From SVTX01 sp045632305 (GTDB taxonomy: Bacteria; Bacillota; Clostridia; Oscillospirales; CAG-272), in assembly GCA_045632305.1 (NCBI GenBank), contig JAZQWL010000046.1:1-38098 (forward strand): 38,098 bases of DNA. Direction: 5' to 3'. The translations under genes and the position numbers were made by a program. The notes under the pieces were generated by a model, which saw only the letters and a list, made by a program, of their open reading frames with translations, did not search any database and was not told where the DNA came from. Below are positions 1 through 6,937 of the stretch, in pieces. How positions within the stretch are numbered: the stretch's first letter is position 1; every line of letters begins with the position of its first letter.

Positions 1-558
1 ATCAACGTACAGAAGGCACACGCTGACTGGAACGTTGTTCCCGAAATCATGATTCCTCTCGTAGGCGACGTTAAGGAGCTTAAGTACGTTAAGTCCGTAG
101 TTATCGCTACAGCTGATGCTGAGATCGCTGCTGCAGGCGTAGAGCTTCACTACGAGGTTGGTACAATGATCGAAATTCCCAGAGCTTGTCTCACAGCTGA
201 TGAGATCGCAAAGAACGCTGACTTCTTCTGCTTCGGTACAAACGACCTTACACAGATGACATACGGCTTCTCTCGTGACGACGCAGGTAAGTTCCTCAAC
301 GCTTACTACGATGCAAAGATCTTCGAAAACGATCCTTTCGCAAAGCTCGACACAACAGGTGTTGGTAAGCTTATGGATATGGCTATCAAGCTTGGTAGAC
401 CCGCTAACGAAAAGCTCCACGTAGGTATCTGCGGTGAGCACGGTGGTGACCCCACATCCGTTGAGTTCTGCCACAAGATCGGCCTTGACTACGTATCCTG
501 CTCTCCCTTCAGAGTACCGATCGCACGTCTTGCTGCTGCTCAGGCCGCTCTTAAGTAA
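1..558 (+). CDS. ppdK: pyruvate, phosphate dikinase, C-terminal part (5' end outside window)
   Basis: The frame is open from base 1, so this is the last 185 residues of a protein that normally has about 870-900. PPDK interconverts pyruvate + ATP + Pi and PEP + AMP + PPi in the cytoplasm. In anaerobes it often works in the glycolytic direction. The visible part is the C-terminal PEP/pyruvate-binding TIM barrel: the segment CFGTNDLTQM, then GICGEHGGDP containing the catalytic cysteine that swaps a proton with pyruvate enolate, then the closing SCSPFRVPIARLAAAQAAL. Codon use is strongly biased, as in pnp and the GGGtGRT gene of this window, which suggests high expression. A hairpin terminator follows 24 bases after the stop. 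The identity is secure; the N-terminal ATP-grasp and phosphohistidine domains cannot be seen. Confidence 0.97.
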   Translation: MNVQKAHADWNVVPEIMIPLVGDVKELKYVKSVVIATADAEIAAAGVELHYEVGTMIEIPRACLTADEIAKNADFFCFGTNDLTQMTYGFSRDDAGKFLNAYYDAKIFENDPFAKLDTTGVGKLMDMAIKLGRPANEKLHVGICGEHGGDPTSVEFCHKIGLDYVSCSPFRVPIARLAAAQAALK

Positions 559-582
559 TTTAAAAATTACAAGCAAAAATAT

Positions 583-614
583 GCCCTTGCAAAGAAATTT
601 GCAAGGGCTTTTTT
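583..614 (+). terminator. intrinsic terminator of ppdK
   Basis: An 11-bp stem (GCCCTTGCAAA paired with TTTGCAAGGGC), a short loop and a run of six T. It lies just after the ppdK stop codon. Confidence 0.93.
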
Positions 615-630
615 ATACACTAAAACAATA

Positions 631-659
631 TTGACAAAACAATCCGCGTATGCTATAAT
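631..659 (+). promoter_or_regulatory. consensus sigma-A promoter for the 62-aa gene
   Basis: TTGACA at 631-636, a 17-bp spacer and TATAAT at 654-659, preceded by TG at 651-652 (extended -10). Both hexamers are perfect, so this should be a strong vegetative promoter. It drives only the small gene at 701. Confidence 0.9.
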
Positions 660-700
660 AAAATTGAAGATAAATATCATCGCTTTCAGAAGGTATAGAT

Positions 701-889
701 ATGAATTTCATTAAAAGAATTTTCAAGCAAAGAAAGCACAAAAAAGAGCTTGAGAAAAAATATAATGACGCGTGGTTCAACCTCGAGGCGCAAAGCGGTA
801 TTATTCATACAGGAACGACCTCTGACGGCTACGATCCCGACGGCAATTTTTATGACTCAGCATATACCAAACAAATTGCAAATGAATAA
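701..889 (+). CDS. small hypothetical protein (62 aa), highly charged
   Basis: I do not recognise this protein. It starts at ATG behind an AGAAGG ribosome site and has its own consensus promoter and its own terminator, so it is a real single-gene unit. The N-terminal 22 residues are strongly basic (KRIFKQRKHKKELEKK) and probably helical. The C-terminal half is rich in Gly, Asp and Tyr (GTTSDGYDPDGNFYDSAY). There is no signal peptide, membrane segment or cysteine motif. A basic helix followed by an acidic tail could bind nucleic acid or the ribosome, but that is a guess. It is not an overlap shadow, because no other gene occupies the interval. Confidence 0.7.
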   Translation: MNFIKRIFKQRKHKKELEKKYNDAWFNLEAQSGIIHTGTTSDGYDPDGNFYDSAYTKQIANE

Positions 890-894
890 AATCA

Positions 895-921
895 AGGACA
901 GAGATATTCTCTGTCCTTTTT
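895..921 (+). terminator. intrinsic terminator of the 62-aa gene
   Basis: GGACAGAGA, a short loop, TCTCTGTCC, then five T. It lies directly after the stop codon at 889. Confidence 0.9.
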
Positions 922-923
922 AT

Positions 924-992
924 TTGCATGGCGGGGGCAAGCCCCCGCCATGCAATTTTACATTTTGCAATCGGGCGATTCGTGAATCGCCC
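924..992. repeat. two near-perfect palindromes in a convergent spacer
   Basis: A 15-bp stem TTGCATGGCGGGGGC with a two-base loop (924-955) is followed 17 bases later by a 9-bp stem GGGCGATTC with a two-base loop (973-992). They fill the gap between the plus-strand 62-aa gene and the minus-strand sigF. The stems are too perfect and the loops too short for ordinary terminators, and no T run follows. They resemble REP-like intergenic palindromes; I infer dispersed repeats rather than a gene function. Confidence 0.7.
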
Positions 993-1000
993 CTACAGAT

Positions 1001-1774
1001 CTACGCCAATTCTTCCCTTAAAAACTGCATTATTTTCTTTTCCTCACGGGAAATTTTGACCTGAGAAAGCCCCAAAACGTCTGCGACCTGCTGTTGTGTC
1101 ATATTTCTGTAATAACGAAGCAGTACAATTTTTCGCCATGGCTCAGGCATTCGGTTTATTGCCTGTCCTATTGCGATTCTGTCCGTCATGGCTTCAAGCT
1201 CATTAGCGCTATCCTTATCGGGAATTATTGCATCATAAGTCTGTGAGTCCTCACCGTATACGTTGTCTGAAAGTGAGGTTATAGGCATTACCGCATCAAT
1301 TGCTACCGCCGCCTCCTCCTGACTTACACCAACGTTTGCCGCAAGCTCGGAAATTGATGCCTCTCTTCCCTCCTCGCTCATAATTCGATTTTTCTCGCGC
1401 ATAAGTGATATACCCGTTCTCTTACAGCTACGGCTTACGCGTACAAGTCCGTCGTCGCGCAGATGCCTTCGTATTTCGCCCACTATAAGGGGTACGGCAT
1501 ACGTAGAAAAAGCGCACCCGCGCTGGGCTTCAAAGCTTCTGATGGATTTGATCATACCAATTATACCAATCTGTATGAGATCTTCAAATTCCGTACCGCG
1601 ATCGCGAAATTTGTATGCAATGCTTCGAACAAGCGGCGTATTGTCGATTACGAGCTTTTCCATAGCAGACTCATCCCCCGCCTGCGCCAAAAGTATAAGC
1701 GCCCTATTCTCCGCAAATCTGTCATCACGGCCCTGTGCTTCCAATCCGTCCGAGGTTATCAAATCAGTATTCAT
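1001..1774 (-). CDS. sigF: RNA polymerase sporulation sigma factor SigF
   Basis: A 257-aa sigma-70 family protein and the third gene of the spoIIA operon. It directs forespore-specific transcription after asymmetric division and is held inactive by SpoIIAB. Region 2 is visible as NTPLVRSIAYKFRDRGTEFEDLIQIGIIGMIKSIRSFE, shown here in pieces: TPLVRSIAYKF, EFEDLIQIG and GMIKSIRSFE. Region 3 follows (SISELAANVGVSQEEA), and the region 4 helix-turn-helix is QQQVADVLGLSQVKISREEK. The ATG at 1774 is chosen because GGGAG lies 9 bases upstream; an in-frame TTG five codons earlier has no better site. It lies 30 bases downstream of spoIIAB. The length matches the family (about 255). Confidence 0.96.
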   Translation of the reverse strand: MNTDLITSDGLEAQGRDDRFAENRALILLAQAGDESAMEKLVIDNTPLVRSIAYKFRDRGTEFEDLIQIGIIGMIKSIRSFEAQRGCAFSTYAVPLIVGEIRRHLRDDGLVRVSRSCKRTGISLMREKNRIMSEEGREASISELAANVGVSQEEAAVAIDAVMPITSLSDNVYGEDSQTYDAIIPDKDSANELEAMTDRIAIGQAINRMPEPWRKIVLLRYYRNMTQQQVADVLGLSQVKISREEKKIMQFLREELA

Positions 1775-1804
1775 ATAAAACACTCCCAAAAGAAAATATT
1801 TTAA

Positions 1805-2266
1805 TTATGTAATACCTCTTCCCGAAAGTATTTTATACAACGTAACGCTCGTTCCCCGACCAATCTTCGAGCTAACCTTTACCTTATCCATAAAGCTCTC
1901 CATGACAGTAAAGCCCATACCGCTCCGCTCACTCTCGCGATCGGTGGTGTAAAGTGGTTGACGCGCAAGCTTGACGTTTTCGATTCCGCAACCTCGGTCG
2001 CGGATCTCGATTTTCGCAACTCTGCCCTCAAGAAGCCATACGTTTATATTTATGTAACCCTGCGTGTGTCGGTATCCGTGGACGATCGCGTTTGTGACCG
2101 CCTCGGATATCGCACACTTTATATCTGCAAGCTCAACCGCAGTAGGATCTAATTGGGAAACGAAAGCGGCAACTGCCGCTCTCGCCATACCCTCGTTTGC
2201 AGAAAGCGACGGAAGCTTCAACTGCATCTTATTTACTATCACATTTGAAATTTTCTCGCCCTTCAT
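1805..2266 (-). CDS. spoIIAB: anti-sigma F factor SpoIIAB
   Basis: A 153-aa GHKL-fold serine kinase. It binds SigF and keeps it silent, and it phosphorylates SpoIIAA; both activities are needed for forespore-specific SigF release. The ATP-site motifs are present: N box EAVTNAIVHGY, G1 box DRGCGI and G2 box SGMGFTVMESF. The ATG overlaps the spoIIAA stop by four bases (ATGA), which indicates translational coupling and fixes this start; GAGGTG lies 8 bases upstream. It is slightly longer than the Bacillus protein (146 aa). Confidence 0.96.
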   Translation of the reverse strand: MKGEKISNVIVNKMQLKLPSLSANEGMARAAVAAFVSQLDPTAVELADIKCAISEAVTNAIVHGYRHTQGYININVWLLEGRVAKIEIRDRGCGIENVKLARQPLYTTDRESERSGMGFTVMESFMDKVKVSSKIGRGTSVTLYKILSGRGIT

Positions 2267-2676
2267 GATCCCGACACCTCTCTTTTTACAGTTGTGTTTG
2301 TCTTTTTTCTTCGCTTGACAGGTCTTGGCGGGGCTTTAGGAGATACTGCCGCACCCTCTATTTTTACAACCCGTTCCATTCCCGCCAAAAGCATAATTTT
2401 CTCGATAGCGGGGCTTGGATTCTGCACGATGACCTCGCCGCCTAACTCCTTCATAACCGCATATCTTCCCATAATAAGTCCAAGTCCAGAGCTATCCATA
2501 AATCCAACGCTCGACATGTCAAGGATAAGCCCTCTCGGTCTTTTCTTATATATCTCATAGTCCATAGCATTTCTTATAGTAGTCGCGGTATGGTGGTCGA
2601 TCTCTCCGCGAAGCTTGATTTTTAAATAGCACCCGACAAATTCAGAATCGAAGCCGGGCTTTCCGTCACAGTTCAT
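2263..2676 (-). CDS. spoIIAA: anti-sigma F factor antagonist SpoIIAA, with basic C-terminal tail
   Basis: A 137-aa STAS-domain anti-anti-sigma factor. In its unphosphorylated form it displaces SigF from SpoIIAB. The STAS core has LRGEIDHHTA and the phosphorylation loop MDSSGLGLIMGRY, with Ser62 equivalent to Bacillus Ser58. The start at 2676 is preferred over the ATG two codons earlier because GGAGG then has a 7-base spacing. The protein is about 20 residues longer than usual: the tail PKAPPRPVKRRKKTN is proline-rich and very basic, a feature absent from Bacillus SpoIIAA. It is the first gene of the operon. No convincing SigH or Spo0A site could be identified upstream. Confidence 0.94.
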   Translation of the reverse strand: MNCDGKPGFDSEFVGCYLKIKLRGEIDHHTATTIRNAMDYEIYKKRPRGLILDMSSVGFMDSSGLGLIMGRYAVMKELGGEVIVQNPSPAIEKIMLLAGMERVVKIEGAAVSPKAPPRPVKRRKKTNTTVKREVSGS

Positions 2677-2771
2677 TTTCATTCCTCCGTTTTTATTGTT
2701 TTATAATATATTATCATTTTCAAGCTATATATTTTGTCACTATATGATGCCTGCAAAAATTTTTAAGCAAT

Positions 2772-2796
2772 AAAAAACTCCACTGAAATCAGTGGG
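2772..2796 (-). terminator. second terminator downstream of the small membrane protein
   Basis: On the minus strand CCACTGA pairs with TCAGTGG, followed by a run of six T. It sits between the small membrane protein gene and spoIIAA and insulates the spoIIA operon. Confidence 0.75.
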
Positions 2797-2823
2797 TATT
2801 TTATATTTTATAAAATTCCAGAC

Positions 2824-2855
2824 AAAAAACCCTTGGAATAACTCCAAGGGTTTTT
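2824..2855 (-). terminator. terminator of the small membrane protein gene
   Basis: AACCCTTGGA pairs with TCCAAGGGTT, with six A on one side and five T on the other, so it can act in both directions. It lies 10 bases after the stop of the gene ending at 2866. Confidence 0.9.
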
Positions 2856-2865
2856 ATCTTTGTTA

Positions 2866-3132
2866 TCACGAATTAGAATCTATACTAGAGGTGTTTTTAA
2901 TTCTTTCTTTTTTTATTAGTTTAACAATTCCCTTAATAGGCAAATAGAAAAACAAATAGCAGACACCATACATAAGCCAAAAGCAAGCAAGCAAAGCATA
3001 CCAACACAAGTAAATCAATGCATTTATGCATGCATATAAACAAACGAAAAAGCATCCAGTGGAGCCCTTCATACGAATACCAACACGCATACTACTAAGG
3101 CCGCGTAATTTGTGACCGAAACTAACGAACAT
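2866..3132 (-). CDS. small cysteine-rich membrane protein (88 aa), function unknown
   Basis: The start at 3132 is fixed by a perfect AGGAGG seven bases upstream; a longer in-frame reading to 3198 has no such site. The N-terminal 24 residues are soluble and basic (SFGHKLRGLSSMRVGIRMKG). A hydrophobic stretch of about 45 residues (26-70) follows, enough for two membrane helices and containing six cysteines and many Trp/Tyr (YLCWYALLACFWLMYGVC). The C-terminus is KGIVKLIKKERIKN plus a serine/asparagine tail. Positive charges on both ends suggest a hairpin with both termini in the cytoplasm. I recall no family name. It is transcribed in the same direction as the EF-G-like gene and lies 66 bases downstream of it, so it may be co-transcribed. 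Confidence 0.7.
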   Translation of the reverse strand: MFVSFGHKLRGLSSMRVGIRMKGSTGCFFVCLYACINALIYLCWYALLACFWLMYGVCYLFFYLPIKGIVKLIKKERIKNTSSIDSNS

Positions 3133-3198
3133 TTTAGAACCTCCTAACACAAAGTGGCATTTGCTCTGCGCAAAAGTGCAAGCAGCAACAAGGCGCAA

Positions 3199-5247
3199 TT
3201 ACTTTCTCTCAGAAATAATCTTCTGTGCAGTTGCTGCAGGAACAGTTTCGTAACCTGTTACCTTATAATCGAACTTACCTCTGCCCTGTGTCATAGCACG
3301 GAGAGCTGTAGGATAGTCTGCGATTTCCGCCTTAGGAACAGATGCGTGAACGATCGTGTAACCTTCTCTGTCCTCGGAAGCATCCATACCCATTACCGTA
3401 CCGCGGCGCTTGTTAAGGTCACCCATAACGTCACCAACCATGTACTCAGGAATAGTTACGTCGAGATCGCCAACGGGCTCGAGGAGAACGGGACCCGCCT
3501 GCTCAAGACACTTCTTGTATGCCAAGGAAGCGGCTGTCTTGAAGGAGATTTCATCGGAGTCAACGGGGTGGTAAGAACCGTCGTGGAGGTCAGCTGCAAG
3601 ACGTGTCATAGGATAACCGTAAGCACCCTTGAGCATTGCATCCTGAAGACCCTTTTCAACTGCGGGGTTGAAGTTCTTCGGAACTACGCCGCCGACAACG
3701 GAAACTGTAAATGTAAGACCTTCTTCCTCACCGGGTGAGAACTTGATCCAAACGTGACCAAACTGACCGGAACCACCGTTCTGCTTCTTATGCTTACCTT
3801 CAACGTCAACGGTCTTTGTAATCTTTTCTCTGTAAGGAATTGTGGGAATTTCGTATCTGATATTAACGCCGAAACGGTTCTTGAGGTGAGAAGCAAGCAC
3901 GGACAGGTGCATGTCACCCATAGCGTAAATAAGCTGCTGGCTTGTTTCGGGGTTGTTTTCATACTTGAGTGTCTTATCTTCTTCAGTCATTCTTGCGATT
4001 GCCTGAGAGATCTTGCTCTCGTCCTTTGCTGTCAAAGGATACATAGCTCTGCAGTAATAAGGAGTAGAATAGTTAACTTTCTTATATTCTGCGCCGCCGT
4101 CAAGAGACAACGTATCGTTAGTATTTGTATCGTTAAGCTTGGATACCATACCGATATCACCGCATGCAAGCTCGTCAACCTCAAGCTGCTTGTTACCCTT
4201 CATAATGTAAATGCGGGCAAGCTTTTCTTCAGATCCGCTTGTTGCGTTCTTAAGAACCATATCCTTCTTAACAGTACCGCTCATAACCTTGAAGAAGGAC
4301 ATCTTACCTACGAACGGGTCAGCTACTGTCTTAAATACGAAGATTGCGGGATCGCCTTCGAGATTGATAGCAACGTCATTACCGTAAACGCTCTTTTCAA
4401 CCTTCTTAGCTGTATGTCTGGGGAAAGATGCAGCGATGGAATCCATCATTGCGATAACGCCCCAAAGTCTTGTAGCTGCGCCACAGTAAACGGGAGTGAT
4501 AGTACCGTCGATGATACCCTGGTGAAGACCTTCAACACATTCTTCCTTCGTGAATGCCTCGCCGTCGAAGAACTTCATCATAAGATCCTCGCTCGTACCT
4601 GCAACCGCTTCCCAAAGAACTTCCTTATATCTTTCAGCAGCTGCCTCAAGCTCGGGAGTTGTATCTGTGGGGATTCTCTTTCCGGAGTCGTCATATACGT
4701 AGGACTGCATATCGAGAAGGTCGATCATTGTAATATCCTTACCGTTCTTACCAACGGGGATAAATACGGGACAGAGCGACTTGCCGAACTTTTCGCGGAG
4801 CTGGTCAAACGTTGCGTTAAAGTGAGCGTCATAGTTGTCGCACTTGTTGATGAAGAATGCTCTCGGAATACCTGCCTCAACCGCCTTATCCCAAGCAAGC
4901 TCTGTACCAACTTCCATACCCGCCTTACCGTCTACGCAAATTACACAAGAGTCAGCAACACGAACACCCTGAGAAACCTCACCTTCAAAGTCAAGGTAAC
5001 CGGGAGTATCTATAATATTAATCTTTACGTCCTTCCAAAATACGTGTGCAGCTGCTGCGGAAAGCGAGAACTTTCTTGCCTGTTCTTCAGCGTCGTAGTC
5101 GCAAACTGTGTTTCCGTCCGGAACGTTACCAAGTCTGTCTGTTCCACCGCTTACGTAAAGCATTGCCTCAGCAAGAGATGTCTTACCTGAGCCGCCGTGT
5201 CCTGCAAGCGCAATGTTTCGGATCTGTTTTGTGTTGTACTGGGCCAT
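3199..5247 (-). CDS. elongation factor G-like GTPase (EF-G paralogue)
   Basis: A 682-aa translation-factor GTPase. The P-loop is AGHGGSGKTSL (residues 15-25), not the AHIDAGKTT of canonical EF-G. DTPG and NKCD complete the GTP site. EF-G domains II-V follow, with domain IV visible as GGSGQFGHVWI and the C-terminal PTALRAMTQGRG. This signature fits the EF-G-2-like subfamily found in many Clostridia and Thermotoga, whose role in translocation or ribosome recycling is not settled. The gene has its own promoter at 5352-5380. Its start has AAGGA upstream and is followed by MAQYNTKQIRNIALAGHGG. The family is secure, but I avoid the symbol fusA because the canonical gene should lie elsewhere. Confidence 0.93.
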   Translation of the reverse strand: MAQYNTKQIRNIALAGHGGSGKTSLAEAMLYVSGGTDRLGNVPDGNTVCDYDAEEQARKFSLSAAAAHVFWKDVKINIIDTPGYLDFEGEVSQGVRVADSCVICVDGKAGMEVGTELAWDKAVEAGIPRAFFINKCDNYDAHFNATFDQLREKFGKSLCPVFIPVGKNGKDITMIDLLDMQSYVYDDSGKRIPTDTTPELEAAAERYKEVLWEAVAGTSEDLMMKFFDGEAFTKEECVEGLHQGIIDGTITPVYCGAATRLWGVIAMMDSIAASFPRHTAKKVEKSVYGNDVAINLEGDPAIFVFKTVADPFVGKMSFFKVMSGTVKKDMVLKNATSGSEEKLARIYIMKGNKQLEVDELACGDIGMVSKLNDTNTNDTLSLDGGAEYKKVNYSTPYYCRAMYPLTAKDESKISQAIARMTEEDKTLKYENNPETSQQLIYAMGDMHLSVLASHLKNRFGVNIRYEIPTIPYREKITKTVDVEGKHKKQNGGSGQFGHVWIKFSPGEEEGLTFTVSVVGGVVPKNFNPAVEKGLQDAMLKGAYGYPMTRLAADLHDGSYHPVDSDEISFKTAASLAYKKCLEQAGPVLLEPVGDLDVTIPEYMVGDVMGDLNKRRGTVMGMDASEDREGYTIVHASVPKAEIADYPTALRAMTQGRGKFDYKVTGYETVPAATAQKIISERK

Positions 5248-5351
5248 TGTTTTGTTCCTTAAACCCTTATTTTGTAAAGGGTCCCTTTCATAGAGTCGCT
5301 AAATTTATTTTCATAATTTTGTGCTTTATATAGAAAATAACTAACATATTG

Positions 5352-5380
5352 ATTATATCATAAAGCCCTTATGTTTTCAA
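5352..5380 (-). promoter_or_regulatory. sigma-A promoter of the EF-G-like gene
   Basis: On the minus strand: TTGAAA, 17 bp, TATAAT. It lies about 105 bases upstream of the start codon, leaving a leader of roughly 95 bases that contains a small AGGGTTT/AAACCCT-type hairpin. Confidence 0.82.
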
Positions 5381-5422
5381 GGTTTTTCGTTAAATATTTA
5401 CTGAACTATTTGTAGAACTTAA

Positions 5423-5459
5423 GAAGCCGTTTTTGTATAAAATATACAAAAACGGCTTC
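5423..5459 (-). terminator. 17-bp perfect hairpin downstream of tatD
   Basis: GAAGCCGTTTTTGTATA pairs perfectly with its complement across a three-base loop. It lies 26 bases beyond the tatD stop. No T run follows outside the stem, so termination efficiency is uncertain; it may instead protect the 3' end. Confidence 0.65.
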
Positions 5460-5484
5460 AAAATATTGAAAACAATGTTTATTT

Positions 5485-6303
5485 TTAAGTAATTGAAAAA
5501 ATCGTCTTGGCGTTTTGTGACGTAATTTTTGCCATTTCGTCGAAGGATATACCGCGTATTTGTGCCATTGCCTCCACGGTATGCTTCATAAGAATGGACG
5601 TATTCATCTGCCCTCTGTAGGGATGAGGCGCAAGATAAGGCGCGTCAGTTTCCACCAAGAGCTTATCCAAGGGAATCGCGGCGCATGCCTCCTTTACCCT
5701 CGGAGCATTCTTAAAGCTGACCGTTCCCGAAAAGGAGATATACCAACCTCTGCGGGCAAGCTCGCTCGCCATCTCCGCGCTCATACTGCAGGAATGAATT
5801 ACACCTCGCACGTTTTTGTGTCCTATAAGCATCTCAAAAGTATCGCCGTGCGCCTCGCGATCGTGAATAGATACAGGCAGACCGTATTTCTCTGCCAAAA
5901 TAAGCTGACGGTCAAAATATTCGGTCTGCAGCTCCTTTGAATAAGGTTGCCAATAAAAATCGTAACCTATCTCACCGATGGCGACGATCTTGTTTTCTTT
6001 ACGCTTTTGGGGCGTATCGATCAAATCTTCAATTTTAGCAAGCTCTGCATCAATATCAAAAAGCTCATACTTTTGTATTTCGGTAGGGTGAACTCCGACC
6101 GCAGCATACATAAAATCATACTTTTTCGCCTGCTCGATTACGTCTCGGCTCGTTTTTGAATACGTCGCGACGTTTACTATGCCGCAAACTGTATTCTTCA
6201 TTTCCTCGCTTAAAAGAAGCGCGTCCGCGCCACCCTCAAGGGAAGTAAATTTCGCATCGTTATAATGCGCATGTGTGTCAAATATCTTTTCTGTGTAACT
6301 CAT
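5485..6303 (-). CDS. tatD: TatD family metal-dependent hydrolase (putative DNase)
   Basis: A 272-aa amidohydrolase-fold protein of the TatD/YcfH family; relatives are metal-dependent deoxyribonucleases. The metal ligands are visible in order: DTHAH near the N-terminus (His11, His13), GEIGYDFYW, VSIHDREAHGD, IHSCSMS and ETDAPYLAPHP. The ATG at 6303 follows the yigZ stop with a single base between and matches the family N-terminus (FDTHAHYND). A longer frame to 6381 would run inside yigZ and is rejected. It is the last gene of hflX-yigZ-tatD. The true substrate cannot be told from sequence. Confidence 0.93.
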   Translation of the reverse strand: MSYTEKIFDTHAHYNDAKFTSLEGGADALLLSEEMKNTVCGIVNVATYSKTSRDVIEQAKKYDFMYAAVGVHPTEIQKYELFDIDAELAKIEDLIDTPQKRKENKIVAIGEIGYDFYWQPYSKELQTEYFDRQLILAEKYGLPVSIHDREAHGDTFEMLIGHKNVRGVIHSCSMSAEMASELARRGWYISFSGTVSFKNAPRVKEACAAIPLDKLLVETDAPYLAPHPYRGQMNTSILMKHTVEAMAQIRGISFDEMAKITSQNAKTIFSIT

Positions 6304-6304
6304 T

Positions 6305-6937
6305 TTATCTGTAATCAAATCTCTCGCCAATTTCAATAAGCTCGTCCTTGCCACCCGACATTTCGGTGATCTTTGCCGCAAGCTCAGGTACGCGCGGCTG
6401 CTTTACTGCAAACGTAACAGTAACCTTATCGGTAAATTCCGTATCGTCGATTATTGCATTGAACTGCGGAAGCATTACGTTGTATTTCTGGTAATCCGAA
6501 TAGCTGCATTCAATAGCCAAAACAGAATATTTTTCATACGTTACGATTCCCGCCGCCTCAAGCGCGACCTTTGATCCGTGAGAATACGCTCTCACAAGTC
6601 CGCCCGCGCCCAGCAAAATTCCACCAAAATACCTTGTTACAACAACGACTGCGTCAACGACACCGCTCTTCCTGATAGTATCAAGAATGGGCATGCCCGC
6701 AGTTCCCTGCGGCTCGCCGTCGTCGGAATATCTCTGCACCGTTCCACCGTCAAGTATGTACGCCCAACAGTTGTGGGTGGCATCACTGTATTCCTTCTTC
6801 TTTGCCTTTACAAACTCTTCGGCTTCCTCGACAGTTTTAATATGCTTTGCATGGCACAAAAACTCAGATCGCTTTTCTTCAAACGTATCCGTGCCCTCGC
6901 CCATCAAAGTCGTATAGAGTATGGATTTTTCTTCCAT
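6305..6937 (-). CDS. yigZ: YigZ/IMPACT family protein (UPF0029)
   Basis: A 210-aa protein with the two-domain YigZ architecture: an N-terminal IMPACT (UPF0029) domain with RSEFLCHAK, ATHNCWAYIL and YSDDGEPQGTAGMPIL, the block RYFGGILLGAGGLVRAYS, and a C-terminal DUF1949 ferredoxin-like domain. It is related to eukaryotic IMPACT, a regulator of Gcn2; the bacterial role is unknown, and a link to translation or the ribosome is inferred. The ATG at 6937 overlaps the hflX stop as TGATG; an ATG four codons earlier lies within hflX. The arrangement predicts coupled translation with the ribosome-associated GTPase HflX. Confidence 0.92.
   Translation of the reverse strand: MEEKSILYTTLMGEGTDTFEEKRSEFLCHAKHIKTVEEAEEFVKAKKKEYSDATHNCWAYILDGGTVQRYSDDGEPQGTAGMPILDTIRKSGVVDAVVVVTRYFGGILLGAGGLVRAYSHGSKVALEAAGIVTYEKYSVLAIECSYSDYQKYNVMLPQFNAIIDDTEFTDKVTVTFAVKQPRVPELAAKITEMSGGKDELIEIGERFDYR

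Noticed and set aside
2683..2771. SigH promoter and Spo0A boxes before spoIIA
   Set aside because: The region is AT-rich; AGGCATC and TGTCAC-like words occur, but the spacing and consensus are too poor to call.
3754..5190. A 478-codon open frame antisense to the EF-G-like gene
   Set aside because: It mirrors a biased coding frame. No start signal and no recognisable protein.
6304..6381. N-terminal extension of tatD
   Set aside because: It lies inside yigZ and is not part of the family; the ATG at 6303 gives the normal N-terminus DTHAH.
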